Shown here one piece after another: positions 11,353-22,285 of a stretch of 64,000 bases of DNA (its first letter is position 1; each line of letters opens with the position of its first letter). The notes under the pieces were generated by a model, which was not told the origin of the DNA, did not search any database, and saw only the letters and a list, made by a program, of their open reading frames with translations. Position numbers and translations under genes: made by a program. The DNA is from Isoetes taiwanensis (lineage: Eukaryota; Streptophyta; Lycopodiopsida; Isoetales; Isoetaceae): NCBI GenBank assembly GCA_021234155.1, contig JAJEKV010000242.1:1-64000 (forward strand), in the 5' to 3' direction.

Positions 11353-12408
11353 GCTTGAAGGCGCATGTAGTGCGGTTTCCCAAAACACATTTCTTATCAT
11401 AACTTTTGATCCAGAGCTCGTTTGAGATGATTTTTTTATTGCGTTGGAAAGTTCTCTCCGAGATCTTTTTGATAGTGTATGATATGGATATGTTTGGTTT
11501 AGTTATCTATGCTAAAACAGCAATTTTTCGGCCGGGTTTGGTAGGCTAACACATCCTACCAGCTGATTAATACAGGATTGTGCTATTGGATATTGTTTTA
11601 TGGCTCATTCCGAATGAAGCTTGCAAAAAATTACCATGTATTTTTAGATTTTGAGGCAGTTATTAAGCAAATTCCAAGGCTTCTAGATCCTTGTGCTAAC
11701 AAGCAGAAAAGTTTTCCACTTTGGTTTCTCACCACAAGAATCCATGGAGGCAAAAGGTATTTTGTTAAATTCAGGTTGAAAAATGTTTGTGTATGAGTGT
11801 TGCAAACTTTATGACTTTCAGAATAATGGGATCAATCTGCTCTATCTTTATAGTAACTTTTACTTATGTTCTATTTGTTTTATTGTGATCAAATTCAAAA
11901 GCTACAAGTGATGAAAGCCTCAAATGAATTCTAGTTTTTTTTTTGGTTTGAATTCTAAAATTTTTGTCACCCGGAGGGGGGGTCCCTAAGGCCTCAAAGG
12001 GGCCAAAATGTTTTTTTTAGCAACACAAACCATTAGCATCCAACATATAAAAATTAAATCCCCCAACACATAACAACCAACACATAACAACCATTTACAT
12101 TAATAACCAACACATAACTACCATTGACATTAATTAACACAACTATTGGGTCCAACACATTTAAATTAAAATCCCCCTTAAACCCCCTTTGGTTTGGGTG
12201 CATATTCACACGGGGGGTGACGTAGGGCAGCGAGAGCCCTCATAATTGTATTTTGCACGTACAAAATCAACACCATATAGTATTCCGCTTGAAATCTTAT
12301 AGTATTTTGCGAATCTTGTTATACAGTATAGCAAATTTTGTACTTGCATACCCCACAAACGAGGAACTTTACGTACGGTGTACATTAAGGAATAAGGGGT
12401 GAAGATGT
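11353..12408. other. AT-rich non-coding stretch
   Basis: No supported gene. Around 12060-12125 there is a degenerate short repeat of CCAACACATAACAACCA-like units. A 72-codon ORF at 11578-11796 has no recognisable motif. Confidence 0.45.
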
Positions 12409-12546
12409 AAGCTAGACTTTAAATTTCGTTTTAATGGGTATAATATAGACAATTTTATTCTCTTTTGACCTAACCTGCGTCATAGAACTTGGTCAGTTGA
12501 GGTTTTGCAGTTGTTTTACCTCCATTTTGGCTGGCATGGCTAATGT
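12409..12546. repeat. Dispersed duplicate A (copy 1; copy 2 at 16576-16716)
   Basis: This 138-bp sequence recurs in the same orientation at 16576-16716 with scattered substitutions. Both copies run from AGACTTTAAATTTCG or ATACTTTAAATTTCG to GGCTGGCATGGCTAATGT. It is non-coding. Confidence 0.85.
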
Positions 12547-12636
12547 TTTAACCATTTGTTTTGTTTATTTTTATATCAAAAGTATGAAGGTTATCAAAGT
12601 ATAAAATTGCTTTGATTTATTTAGAATTATCTAATC
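12547..12636. repeat. Local duplicate B (copy 1; copy 2 at about 14655-14745)
   Basis: The roughly 90-bp sequence with CATTTGTTTTGTTTAT and AAAAGTATGAAGGTTA recurs just beyond the LINE insertion, in the same orientation. The LINE therefore landed at the junction of a pre-existing tandem duplication. Confidence 0.8.
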
Positions 12637-12649
12637 AACAGTATTTTTA

Positions 12650-12845
12650 GTGGAAGACACGTATAGACACAAGTTCTACCACGTCGAGGATCATGGCCGT
12701 ATAACCCCAGTAACCAACTCCCAAAGCTAAACATACACTGGCCAGGGTTTGAACCCCTGATCAAGTGCACATTCATTTTGGCATTACTAGGCCTATACCA
12801 ACTCACCACACATCCGTTGGGCAAAACTTTAGCCATACATGCATA
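12650..12845 (-). mobile_element. tRNA-derived SINE-like segment inside the LINE insertion
   Basis: On the minus strand there is an A-box-like GTGAGTTGGTATAGGC, followed about 45 bp later by a B-box-like GGGGTTCAAACCC, in the order of a Pol III internal promoter. No cloverleaf is evident, so it is a tRNA-derived SINE head and not a tRNA gene. It sits at the 5' side of the LINE insertion within the same TSD, so it may be nested or a chimera. Confidence 0.5.
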
Positions 12846-12912
12846 CTTTGTAGGCAGGATAGAATCCCGCCTCAGGAAGTCAGGGAATTTTTAGGCAACA
12901 ACAAGTATACCA

Positions 12913-14598
12913 GCAGACGATACCTTCTTGCTAGTGGATGGTGAAGAGAATAATGTGCAGATAATCAAAAAGCTTTTGGATATATTTTCAATTGCATCTG
13001 GTTGTCTCCTTAATTGGGCTAAGTGTAGTGCTTTATGGGTGGGGAAGGAAGCGGTTCCACATTTTTATATGAGTATGCCCGGAAGGTGGTTGTACCTTTC
13101 AAGAAAGACAAAGCTTCTAGGAGTCCCTTTTTGGTCTAGATATTGACATGAATGAAGCATGGGATGAAATTATCTTAAATCTACAAAGGCATCGATTTGG
13201 TGGAGAGGCTCAAAGTTATCCTTGGTGTAGAATTCAAGTAGCTAAGTCAAGATTGAACAATACACATATTTATTTGGTTTCGGGTTCTATTGGCTCCGGC
13301 TTCTAAGTTTGCGAGAGATAAAAAAAAGATTGTAAGAGATTTTGTCCGGTGTAATCGATAAAGGAGGCACCGTGCGGAAGGTGGCGTGGAAGAAATGTAT
13401 GTTGTTTAAACAACAAGGAGGGCTTGGTATGTTGGATCTTTTTCAGTGGTAAGGTCTTAGCTTTTAAGCTATTGTTCGCTTTGTTGAAAGATGATTGTGC
13501 ATCACCGTGTATGAAGTTACTTAAACAATCGCTGAAAAAGTGTATGGTTTTTCATAAAGCGAGGTGTGAGAATTGAGCTCCCTTGGGCATTGTTATATCC
13601 ATTGAAAGCTTATTCACATGTCTCTCCAAGATTGAAAAGGCTTGCTTCGGGCTTTGGAAGGTAGTCCAAACAGTGATTACATTTGATTGGGAAGCTTGTC
13701 TTGAGGCATCTTCCCCCTTTTGTGGTTGCCTTTGTATACTCATGGACAACTACACCGGTTGTAGAATTTATGCATGCGCACTCCCAAGCAAGGTGGAGGA
13801 GAGCGTGTATTATTTCTATTGAACAGTGGTATTTTGGTATTGACATTGCTCCTTGGCAATGGTTTCGAGAAATATGGGTTGTTGGATAAAGATATCGCGA
13901 TATGGGCTTATGTAGCAAGTGCTCTTCCTTTAATTAAGAAGGTTGGTGACCAGAGATGCCGGAACTTTGTTCAAGGTATTAAAGAAGGCAAGAAGCTAGT
14001 AAGTTCATGCTACGATTGCTTACATCCTCAAGTACTTTATCACCTTCGAAAATGGCACTACAGGACTTTGCCTTCTCAATGGCAATCCATCCGGAACCTT
14101 GTTTGGTCTAAATATAGTCCTCCAAAGGTAAATGTTTTACTTTGGCAGGTGATTCATCGCTCTTTGAGAGTTAATGAGATGGTTCATCGCTTTAAGCCGG
14201 GAGTAAGCCCACTTTGCCCAATGTGTGAGCGGTGCATTGAAACATTGGAGCATTGTTTATATTTATGTGCAGAGCTGAGTAGTCTTAGGTCCTGGTTGCA
14301 TTCTCTTTTTGTGGATAGTCAGCACTTTCTTTTGGGTATTTATCCAAATCAGTGGACTGCTTCTAAAAGGATTGCATTTCACATGGCAAAGTCTTGGCTA
14401 ATATGGAGTGTATGGAAGCGAAGGCGAAGAAAGATCTTTTATGATAAGCATATTTCTTCTCAGGTGGTACTTCAAGAAATTCGTAAGAAGTTGTATAATT
14501 GCTTTCAGATCTCCAATTGGCCTGATCGTATTAAATTTCCAATATGGAGTGATCATCTAAAAGTGATTGATGCTTCAGGGATATTTCTTACTTCTTGA
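12913..14598 (+). pseudogene. LINE ORF2 fragment: RT tail plus zf-RVT domain
   Basis: Reverse transcriptase of a plant non-LTR retrotransposon. The RT end (ADDTFLLVDGEENN, 12913-13146) is followed by frame-shifted connection sequence including KKIVRDFV and CMLFKQQGGLGMLDL near 13330-13440. An open 274-codon stretch follows (13774-14598). It carries the zinc-binding zf-RVT module: SPPKVNVLLWQVIHRSL, then CPMCERCIETLEHCLYLC with Cys/His ligands, and an IWSVWKRRRRKIF block. The endonuclease, most of the RT and the 5' end are missing, so it is inactive. Confidence 0.85.
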
Positions 14599-15486
14599 AG
14601 TAGTGTATAATATGAAGTAAAACACGTTCTTCAAAAAAAAAACAGTATTTTTAACTCTTATTGATTTTAATCATTTGTTTTGTTTATCTTTAGATCAAAA
14701 GTATGAAGGTTACCAAAGTATAAAATTGCTGTCTAAGAATTATCTAAAATAAATGCTATATAATTGAAATGTTATTTTTTCAAAATAGGTAAAGAAAGTT
14801 TTAGATTTAGAATTAATTAAATGATTATGTTTATCTGTAAATACATTGAATAATTTATTATTGATTAATTTTAAATAATAAAGTATTCAATAGTCGTTAC
14901 TAAAATGTTAACTTTATAATTTAATGGACTTTCTTAAACGTGTTTTTAAAAATATAAAAGTTTGTAAATTGAGAAATTCTTATAATAGTTTTAAGTCAAT
15001 CGCTTATCGAACCATCGGATTGCATTTGCAAATTATCAGAATTGCCAAATTTTAAATTTGTTAATCACTAGAAATTAAAATTTTATATTCTTGAAATGTC
15101 TAATTCTAAATAAGTTCAAGCGCAGACTATCTCAAGGCGTCCCATAAGTGGCGTCAAGTGTACTTCTGCGGTGATTCTCTTCAAACCTCGAGGTTGTTCT
15201 TATGAGCAGAGGATTTCATTAAAGCAGGACACAAGAAGCATAATGTTTTCGAGATCAGACTTCACTCTCAGGATCAATTCGTCGCTAAAATTGATCTCAA
15301 AAAACATATAAACACAGACGACATTTATTATCGGGACCTATTTGGGTGCATCCAGAGTATACAATCCATAAGCTTAACTTCAAGGCCGGATCGACCGGAC
15401 CAGATCAAACTGCAGCTGGTTGCAACAGGTGCGGAGAATTGATAAAGTTCAATTTTTGCAGTCTGTTTTGTAAGTATGCTAGTATT

Positions 15487-15600
15487 GACGGCTAATGTTC
15501 TTGTTCTTTATCATAATCAAGATGCACAACCAGTGGAGATATAGACGGCTAAGGTTCTTGTTCTTTATCACAATCAAGATGCACAACCAGTGGAGATATA
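15487..15600. repeat. 57-bp tandem duplication
   Basis: Two near-identical adjacent units (15487-15543, 15544-15600), each starting GACGGCTAA and ending GTGGAGATATA, differing at about two positions. The duplication is recent and non-coding. Confidence 0.9.
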
Positions 15601-16575
15601 ATTAGCCCGCCAGAATTGTTATGGCAATTAACAAACAGCCATGACAATGAAGAGACAAACAATTTGAACACGAGGTTCTGCATCAAAGCTTATTTATTTG
15701 TTTTGTGCTGTTTAAATTTGCAGTTGCGTTGTTGTGCTTTAGTGACTATTGAAATTTGTTACAAGAGGATCTAAAGCAAATCATGCCAAAGTTCAATGAT
15801 GCCTTGAGAAAGCGCCAAGTTCATAGGAATAGTAGTAGATTACCAATTAATTTTTCTATTGTCAAATTTTTTAAAAAGAAATATTACCGACAATTATGAG
15901 AAGTGAAGGGTATTTCTATTTGCTCAAATTTGTATGCAAGGAACACTCCAGAACTTCAGATCCAAAGTAGAAAGTATTGAGGTGTTTCTTGCAATCTGAA
16001 TTAATGGGTAACAACAATTCAACGTGATGACATCAGCCAGAACGTGGCACCTCGGATTTAGCTGCCGCCAACTTCAAATTTGATCAACATTCTTTAAAGG
16101 AAAAAGTGAAACATAGCAAACCATGGTTCGCAAATGCAGCTAAATTGTTGCTACCCTATTTTTACACATAAGGAAATATCTCTTTACTTGACATTCCTTG
16201 TGTATCAATACTGCTGATGGCGTCTCTATACATGTAATAGAAATGCCCCTTAGAATTGTTACCATATAGAGAATGTTACCGTCCGAAGACACTTAGAGAA
16301 AATTTAGCAGAGACATGCAAAGATGATCAGAATGCAACCTAGATGAGCAGAATGCAAGGTAAATCGTAAGAACAGAATATAAATCTGTCGGAATGAGGTA
16401 AAAGTTTGGAACGTGAGATAAAAGGTGCACAACGACATCTAAGAAAGTTTTGACAACAATCTAATCTTATGAAAAAAAGTAAAAAGAATTAATTACGTGG
16501 CACGATGCCATTTGATCAAGCAGCTAAATTTTCTCTATATAACTTTTATGTTTGCATTTATATTTTAAAACATGT

Positions 16576-16716
16576 AAGCTATACTTTAAATTTCGTTTTA
16601 ATGGGCATAATATAGACAATTTTCATTCTCTTTTGACCTAATCTGCGGCATAGAACTCGGTCAATTGAGCTTTTGCAGTTGTTTTACCTCTGTTTTGGGC
16701 TGGCATGGCTAATGTA
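16576..16716. repeat. Dispersed duplicate A (copy 2)
   Basis: Second copy of the sequence at 12409-12546, same orientation, about 4.2 kb away. See that entry. Confidence 0.85.
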
Positions 16717-17888
16717 GACAGCGAAGTTGAAGACGGTGGCTATGGCTAAAGCTTTGCTTCATCTATGCCATCCAAGCTAAAGATATAGCTCGTTTTTTTT
16801 TTTTTTGCCGTATTTTCTCAACCAACCTATATGTTTGTTGCTTCTTCGTTTTATTCACGATAGTTCTTCAGACCTTGTTTTGGAGTACGTTTAAACGGTT
16901 TCCTATTCTTCACGGAGCTTTTGGAATAGCTGGTTCAAATCCCTATTCTTTTGAGTTCTTGGGATGACTAAGGTTCAAATCCCCTTTCTCGGTTTAATAT
17001 CTACACCGGATCATGTCATATTCATGGTTCCATTATTGTATTGTGTTAGAGAACATTAGAGGCAGGCTGGGATCTGGAATCGTCCTCCTAACAAATTATA
17101 TTTATTTATTTATTTTAAATTTTTATAATATTAATACACCCTTTACCAACCCCTAGACTCACGAAATGGTTGTTGGAATCCTTAACAACTTCGTAATAAA
17201 GACCTCCGATGCTAAAATTATGGAGGTCATATTATTTTTTCATTTCACAAAATCCAAAAACATAGCTCCTGACCAAACCTTTTCCGACCACACTTTCAAA
17301 TAGAAAACTGGGATCGAAGAGCTCTGGAACAAATTTTGTCGGTTAAGTTTTAGTTTTTTCCGCCAGTTTTTTCTTGGCGCCATGAAAAGCCTCTCAAATT
17401 CGAAATTTGATTTGTGAATTCTAATCATAGAATTGAAATCGTGGATGTAAGGTATTTTGTGTTTGCTTTGTGTTCCATATTTTCTTTTGCAGCTCAGGCA
17501 GACTGTTCTTGGGCATGACGACTGAAATTAAAATTCATTTGCCTGCAGAATATGCACAAGTCTGGAACAAGAAAAGAGGGAATTTTAAAGTAAGAGTAAA
17601 TGAAGATATTTTGAGGTCTAATGGAGCAGATTTATGGGCACAAGAAGATATCTACCCCAATGATCCAATAACAGGTAAGGCCCCAGATCTTAATTCTGTC
17701 ACTTCTTTTGTCAAGTTTGTTTGTGAGGGAAGAAATGGAATTCTCGGTTATTGTAAGAACATGAAGAAATATATAGACCAGCTTTGTTGCACCATTAGGA
17801 TTTATGAGACACGCAAGTATCAAATTAGAACAATGTTCATTTAAAAAGTCCTCATTGACAGAAAAAATTGCATCGTTAGAGAAGAATG

Positions 17889-17923
17889 CCATGGTTCTCT
17901 TCTTATGTAGAAGAGAACCACCA
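17889..17923. other. Perfect 10-bp stem hairpin
   Basis: GGTTCTCTTC and its exact complement GAAGAGAACC are separated by 7 bases. It lies at the junction between T1 copy-1 coding sequence and the T-rich insert. It may mark the insertion edge, or may be chance. Confidence 0.6.
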
Positions 17924-17929
17924 TTCTAG

Positions 17930-19115
17930 GGAAAGGGACGTCTGTTTTAGCGCCACGCCAGTTTTGTATCCGCTCTTTCTGTGGTCTGTGCTTTCTATAG
18001 CGCAGGCTCTCGTTTTGGCTTTGTCATCTATATATACTCTGTTGCTTGCGTTTCCTCTGAGCTGAATTCTTTGTTGTGCAGAGTTCGCCCTCTCCCTCCT
18101 CTGATATCTGGGTTGGGCTTTACATTGGCTGTTCCACTCTGTTAGGGCCGATTCTTTTTGGGCGGCCCCCTTTTTTATTGTGTATATCCTTGTGTATATT
18201 CTTTCTTGAGGATATTTTTGCGGTCGGACCTGGTGTATCTCTATATGTCTCTAGATATCTCTATATATGTTTCTCTCTATCTCGGCGTAGCAATGTAACT
18301 TCCGGCAATTCTTGATGACTTCTCGATCCTGCTTTGTATATTCTTGTGTATATTCTCTCTTGTGTATGTTTTCTCTCTTCCTGTAGGGTTTTCTCTCAGA
18401 TTTTTTCCCATTGGTCATGCTATTACTCTCTGCCTCTCCCGGCGTAGCATTTGTCGCTTCTGGGTAGGCTCCAAAGGGTTCTATTGGATGTGCCTATTTT
18501 CTCTTCCTGGTGTAGCTTTGTGGCTTCCATAGGGCACTAAGGGGAAGACCCCCGCGGTCGGGCCTATTATATCTATATATTTTCTCTCCTGGCGTAGCAA
18601 TGTCGCTTCCAAGGATATACTTTCTAATGCTTGTGTCTATGTCGCAATATCTATAATTTCTCTATTCTGCTATTTTTTCTCGTCAGATTCTTGTGCTTTG
18701 CTTGCCTTTCGAGCATGATGCATGCTTGGCCATAGGGCTCCTAACCTTTGCACGTTAACCATCTATGTGATTGTGTTTTACAGTTTGGCACGATCCTCTT
18801 TCTTGACACTGAGGTGGTAGCTGATTTTCAACTGTTCTGAGGTGGTTGCAATTGCAGTTTTCACTTCTACACCTTCTTGTTGGGGTGGGGGTTGGGAGTC
18901 GATATTTGAGGGTTGCGGGCCGAGGTGCAGCTTTGGTCTAGTCAATTCTGACTTGGACGGGGTTTGGATGCGGTTTTGGATTCAGGAACTTTGTGGGTCG
19001 TGGGCCTAGTTATATGTTTTGAGCCTAGTCATTGTTGGATTTTTTTCACTCATATTTACTCATGTTGGGGCCTCATTGTGGGTAACCCCTGTGGGTCATT
19101 GTATTTTCATTCATT
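17930..19115. other. T-rich insert splitting T1 copy 1
   Basis: About 1.2 kb of pyrimidine-rich, non-coding DNA lies between two T1 blocks that are close together in copy 2. It carries four degenerate copies of a CT-rich unit with core GGCGTAGCAATGTCGCTTCC (near 18280, 18435, 18508, 18583). The origin is unknown: an inserted element or a large intron. Confidence 0.5.
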
Positions 19116-19897
19116 CAGCTCAATGGAATGTCATGTAAAATGAGGTTGAGAAATATCGTGCTGAAAATGATCGGATGCAGGCTGAATGTAGAGTAAAATG
19201 TTTAGAAGCTCGCTTGAAGAGACTCAACAAGACTGCAATGGGCCTTCGTGAGAGGAAAAAACAGATGAAGCACATAGAAGTGTCTCCAAAAGGGGGAGCA
19301 TGTAGGAGGAGAGTGTATGCAAACTTTTTAACCAGAGAGAACATTGGAAAATTTTTTATGAATATGGCTTCAAAAGATGAAATACTTGCGTTGTTAAATG
19401 AACCATATAATATGGGATTGAAAAGAGAGGTCTTAGACATGGTTATATAGGATATTTACTAAAGAATGGACGCAAATGAAGTGCAAACCACTTGTGACAG
19501 CATTGTTTTGAGCAGACAGGGATATAAGAGCCTCTTTAAACCCTTTCAGGCCGCATTAAATCCCTGGGCACAAACACAGTGGAAACCATTAGGAAAAAGA
19601 GGACTGCTAACATTGAAGAGATCCTTGGGGGCATGCATTCTATCCAGTCTAGAGCTCCGTGCGTAACAAAGGTAGCAAAAAATAATCAATGCAAAATGAT
19701 TAGTCTAACCGAGAATAACAATATTTGGTTCAATTTAGAGAGCGTCTTAAAGCTCATGGTCGTGTTTTATAATGTAAAATCTTCTGAGTTAGAGGAATTG
19801 GAAGTTTGCATAAAACTCGATGAGATGGAGTTAACAACCAAGAGAAAATTTAAGAGAATTTCTTTAGTTCTCATGAACTATGCTTTAGAAGCAAAGT

Positions 19898-20047
19898 ATG
19901 GAGAATAGAATAGAATAGAATAGAATAGATTTTTAGCGTCCCTGGAGACCGACTGGCCTATGGGAACCAAACAAAAAAGAGAACAGCAAGCGTATTACTG
20001 ACAGGATTAAAAAACCCCCGCCCCGAAGGGTTTTCGAGGGAAAAACC
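19898..20047 (-). mobile_element. LINE-A 3' end with (ATTCT)n tail, antisense, inserted in T1 copy 1
   Basis: Read on the minus strand, the sequence matches the 3' ends at 32590-32735 and 37500-37640. It has a GGTTTTTCCC start, a CGGGGCGGGGGTTTTTTAA-type block, AGTAATACGCTTGCTG, CCCATAGGCC and a GGACGCTAAAAAT-like end, then about four ATTCT repeats. It is a short, severely 5'-truncated insertion next to the T1 coding end GAAGCAAAGTATGGAG. Confidence 0.85.
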
Positions 20048-21189
20048 TTAGCAGTAATAGGTTTGCTGGCATGCTGTACAATTGTGTAGGACAGTTCAAT
20101 ACCATCCCAGAGAGCAAATGCTATTGCCTAAGTAAAAAAGAGACCCTGAGTGTTCGATCAAACGGATATTCCAAGAATGCTTAGCATTTATGAATCGGGT
20201 GAATTATTGCAAGTGGATGGTCACGGTTCATTTAGGGTGAAGTTCCATTTAGCTTTCGATTTGAAAACTGAGAAGGCCATGTTTAACGTAGTCAGTTCAG
20301 GTTTGCCTTTTTTGTATGTATAGATTGAAGAAACAACAAAAAGGCAAAAGCTTCAGCACAATGGACTGCAACCAAGACACGCCTCCATCAAGGCATTTGG
20401 AAGACAAAATTAGCCAATTCCATTAAATAGAGCGCATTTTTGTACTTTACACTGGTCAGAATTGTTGAAAAGTTGATCCATCTTAGTTGTTGCTTTGTGT
20501 GGAAAATTAAGGCTGAAAAGAAAAGGAAAGAGGGGATAGCAAGTGTTGAGAAGGTATTGTCAGAAGCTGGACTCCACGGTGGTTCAGTGAAGCTTGAGAA
20601 GGACTTGAAACAGTCCGGGAAAAAAAGTTCAGGTCAGCGAAGGGTCTCATTGGGGAGGGTGGGGGTAAAGCCAGGCATTTCTTGAAGAATACAGATTCAA
20701 AAGGAAAGGGTCGTTTGATCTGGGAAAAAAAATTAGTTGGAGGCAAAAGAGACAGAACAAACAGAGGTACCTCTACGATTAAGAAATTGAATGCATGGAC
20801 TGGATTCTCAGATTTGAATGTTCTATTACAAAAAAGTAGCTTCACTAATGATGAGAAGGTACAATTCAAGGAGCTTGTGACTAAATTCACAAATGCATAT
20901 ATCAAGGCATGGGGTGAAAGTGAGGTCACACACTACATCCACATATTATATGCTCATGGCCCGTGGTTTGTGAAGGAATACGACAGCATTGCAGTTTGGA
21001 AGACTCAAGGTATAGAAAAGTCTCATAAACAACCTAAAATGGCATTCCATTGGGCTACACAACGAGGAGGGTCTTTTTCAATATCCAAGCCACTTTGTCA
21101 ACTTGGAACATGGTTCTATAAGACTACTGGCAAGGCACGAGAAGAATGTTAGAAGAAGAGCAGCTCCGTGCTTGGACAATAATGCACTT

Positions 21190-21275
21190 GAGCCTAGGTG
21201 GCATGTTGGAGCCCGCGTGGCATGTTTGAGCCATCTTGGCATGTTTGAGCCACCTTGGCATGTTGGAGCCTAGGT
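21190..21275. repeat. Short patch of the 19-bp GGCATGTT(T/G)GAGCC minisatellite
   Basis: Four to five units of the same motif that forms the large array at 39529-40157 lie directly downstream of T1 copy 1. The unit is 19 bp, with CC(T/A)(A/T)GG spacers. Confidence 0.85.
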
Positions 21276-21837
21276 ACGAATCTGACAAATTGAAAGTTTT
21301 ATGAGGTTAAATGCCTAGCATTTTAAACCATCTTTTTGCACATCTCTGAGCATCTTGCAAAATCAGCAAATTTGTACAAGCCTGGTCAGTAAAAAAAGGT
21401 GCTGGGAACTGTTGTTTATTTCTGTTCACAGCTCAGAGCAGAAAAGGTTTGTATGCTTTGGTCGTTTTAGTCAAAAACATTCTTACTACATTAAGGTTTT
21501 TGAAGTTATTTTTGACGATTCGGCGAGGTCTATTTCTCAATAGGGACAAGTATACTCTAACATTTTTTCTCACGAGGGATGTCTAATGGAGCAAGGCAAC
21601 AACCATTGTAGGAGGTGGGAGCTTCTATGAGGTAGCTTATAGCCATTCTTTACTGGACCTACAACAGATCATCATTTCTTATCATGAAGACAAGCAACCC
21701 AGGTACTGCCCTACCTCTTTCTTGATTGAATGAAGCAGAACGAGAGTCTCTATTTTTGGGAAGCCAAAATGATTCCAACATTGATCATGTATGTCATGAA
21801 CTGTAAATTTTATTTTGGGCAAAAGTATGCTAGTGGG

Positions 21838-22285
21838 TATCAAAAATGCTTTGATCGTTCTTAGATCAGACCCGGATGTACTATGGTTTCATAGTATTCC
21901 ACTTGTTATTACAAAAGTTGTTACATATTTCTATTGAGCTATGGACATGTGCTAGTACCAAGAACACCTTAAACAAGAGCCATATGGGGTGCTATATGAT
22001 GCAAATTATGTGTCCGGAATCCTTTTGATACCCACAAACTATGAGATAGTGTACAGGGGATTTTAAAACTAGATTCATTTTGCAAATGCTTTGATCGTTC
22101 AAAAAACTGACCTTTGTGAATTTAATGTAGATCCACAGTCGACAAATCCAATAAGCATGAGCTATGGACATTAGGAATGGTTTGCCATCACCAGAGCAAG
22201 TCGTTATGATGCAAATCATCTGTTGTGAATTTTTGCAAACACAAACTGCGAGATAGTAAATTGTGGATTCAAAATGGACAAGAAT
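21838..22285. repeat. Degenerate tandem duplication, about 220 bp per unit
   Basis: Shared ordered blocks recur once: ATGCTTTGATCGTTC (21848, 22086), GAGCTATGGACA (21936, 22159), GATGCAAAT near 21998 and 22208, and CACAAACT(A/G)(T/C)GAGATAGT near 22032 and 22241. It is non-coding. Confidence 0.7.

Larger units (their letters stand above)
12637..14653 (+). mobile_element. 5'-truncated LINE insertion with 13-bp target-site duplication
   Basis: The identical 13-mer AACAGTATTTTTA sits at 12637-12649 and 14641-14653 and brackets the insert. The right end is a short A-run directly before the second copy, as expected for target-primed reverse transcription. Inside are a remnant of the reverse transcriptase, starting at an ADDT motif near 12913 (the (Y/F)ADD active site), then LINE connection-domain sequence broken by frameshifts, and the zf-RVT domain. 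The first about 190 bp of the insert (12650-12840) look tRNA-derived and are in reverse orientation. Confidence 0.88.
14746..17469. other. AT-rich non-coding stretch
   Basis: No supported gene. It contains a 57-bp tandem duplication (15487-15600) and copy 2 of dispersed duplicate A (16576-16716). A pyrimidine tract and TTTTGCAG splice-acceptor-like site at 17481-17493 leads into the T1 copy-1 exon. Confidence 0.5.
17494..21152 (+). pseudogene. T1 copy 1: unrecognised transposase-like gene, interrupted
   Basis: Not a family I can name. Coding blocks are collinear with a second copy at 46577-49300: (i) YPNDPITG and GILGYC at 17653-17760; (ii) a coiled coil at 17845-17925 and 19140-19200; (iii) LNKTAMGLRERKK, then EPYNMGLKREVLDMV at 19200-19450; (iv) GYKSLFKPFQAAL at 19520; (v) ILGGMH, ENNNIWF and EVCIKLDEMEL at 19620-19850; (vi) SFRVKFHLAFDLKTEKAMFN at 20230-20290; (vii) IPLNRAHFCTLHW near 20420; (viii) VEKVLSEAGLHGG at 20540; (ix) AWGESEVTHYIHILYAHGPW and QGIEKSHKQPKMAFH at 20910-21060. 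Block vi (Asp) and QGIEKSH (Glu) could be part of an RNase-H-fold DDE active site, but that is speculation. A T-rich 1.2-kb insert and a LINE-A 3' tail interrupt the gene, and frames change, so this copy is broken. Confidence 0.6.

Noticed and set aside
12730-12830. tRNA gene on the minus strand
   Set aside because: A- and B-box-like sequences exist, but no cloverleaf, and they lie inside a LINE insertion; a SINE fragment is better.
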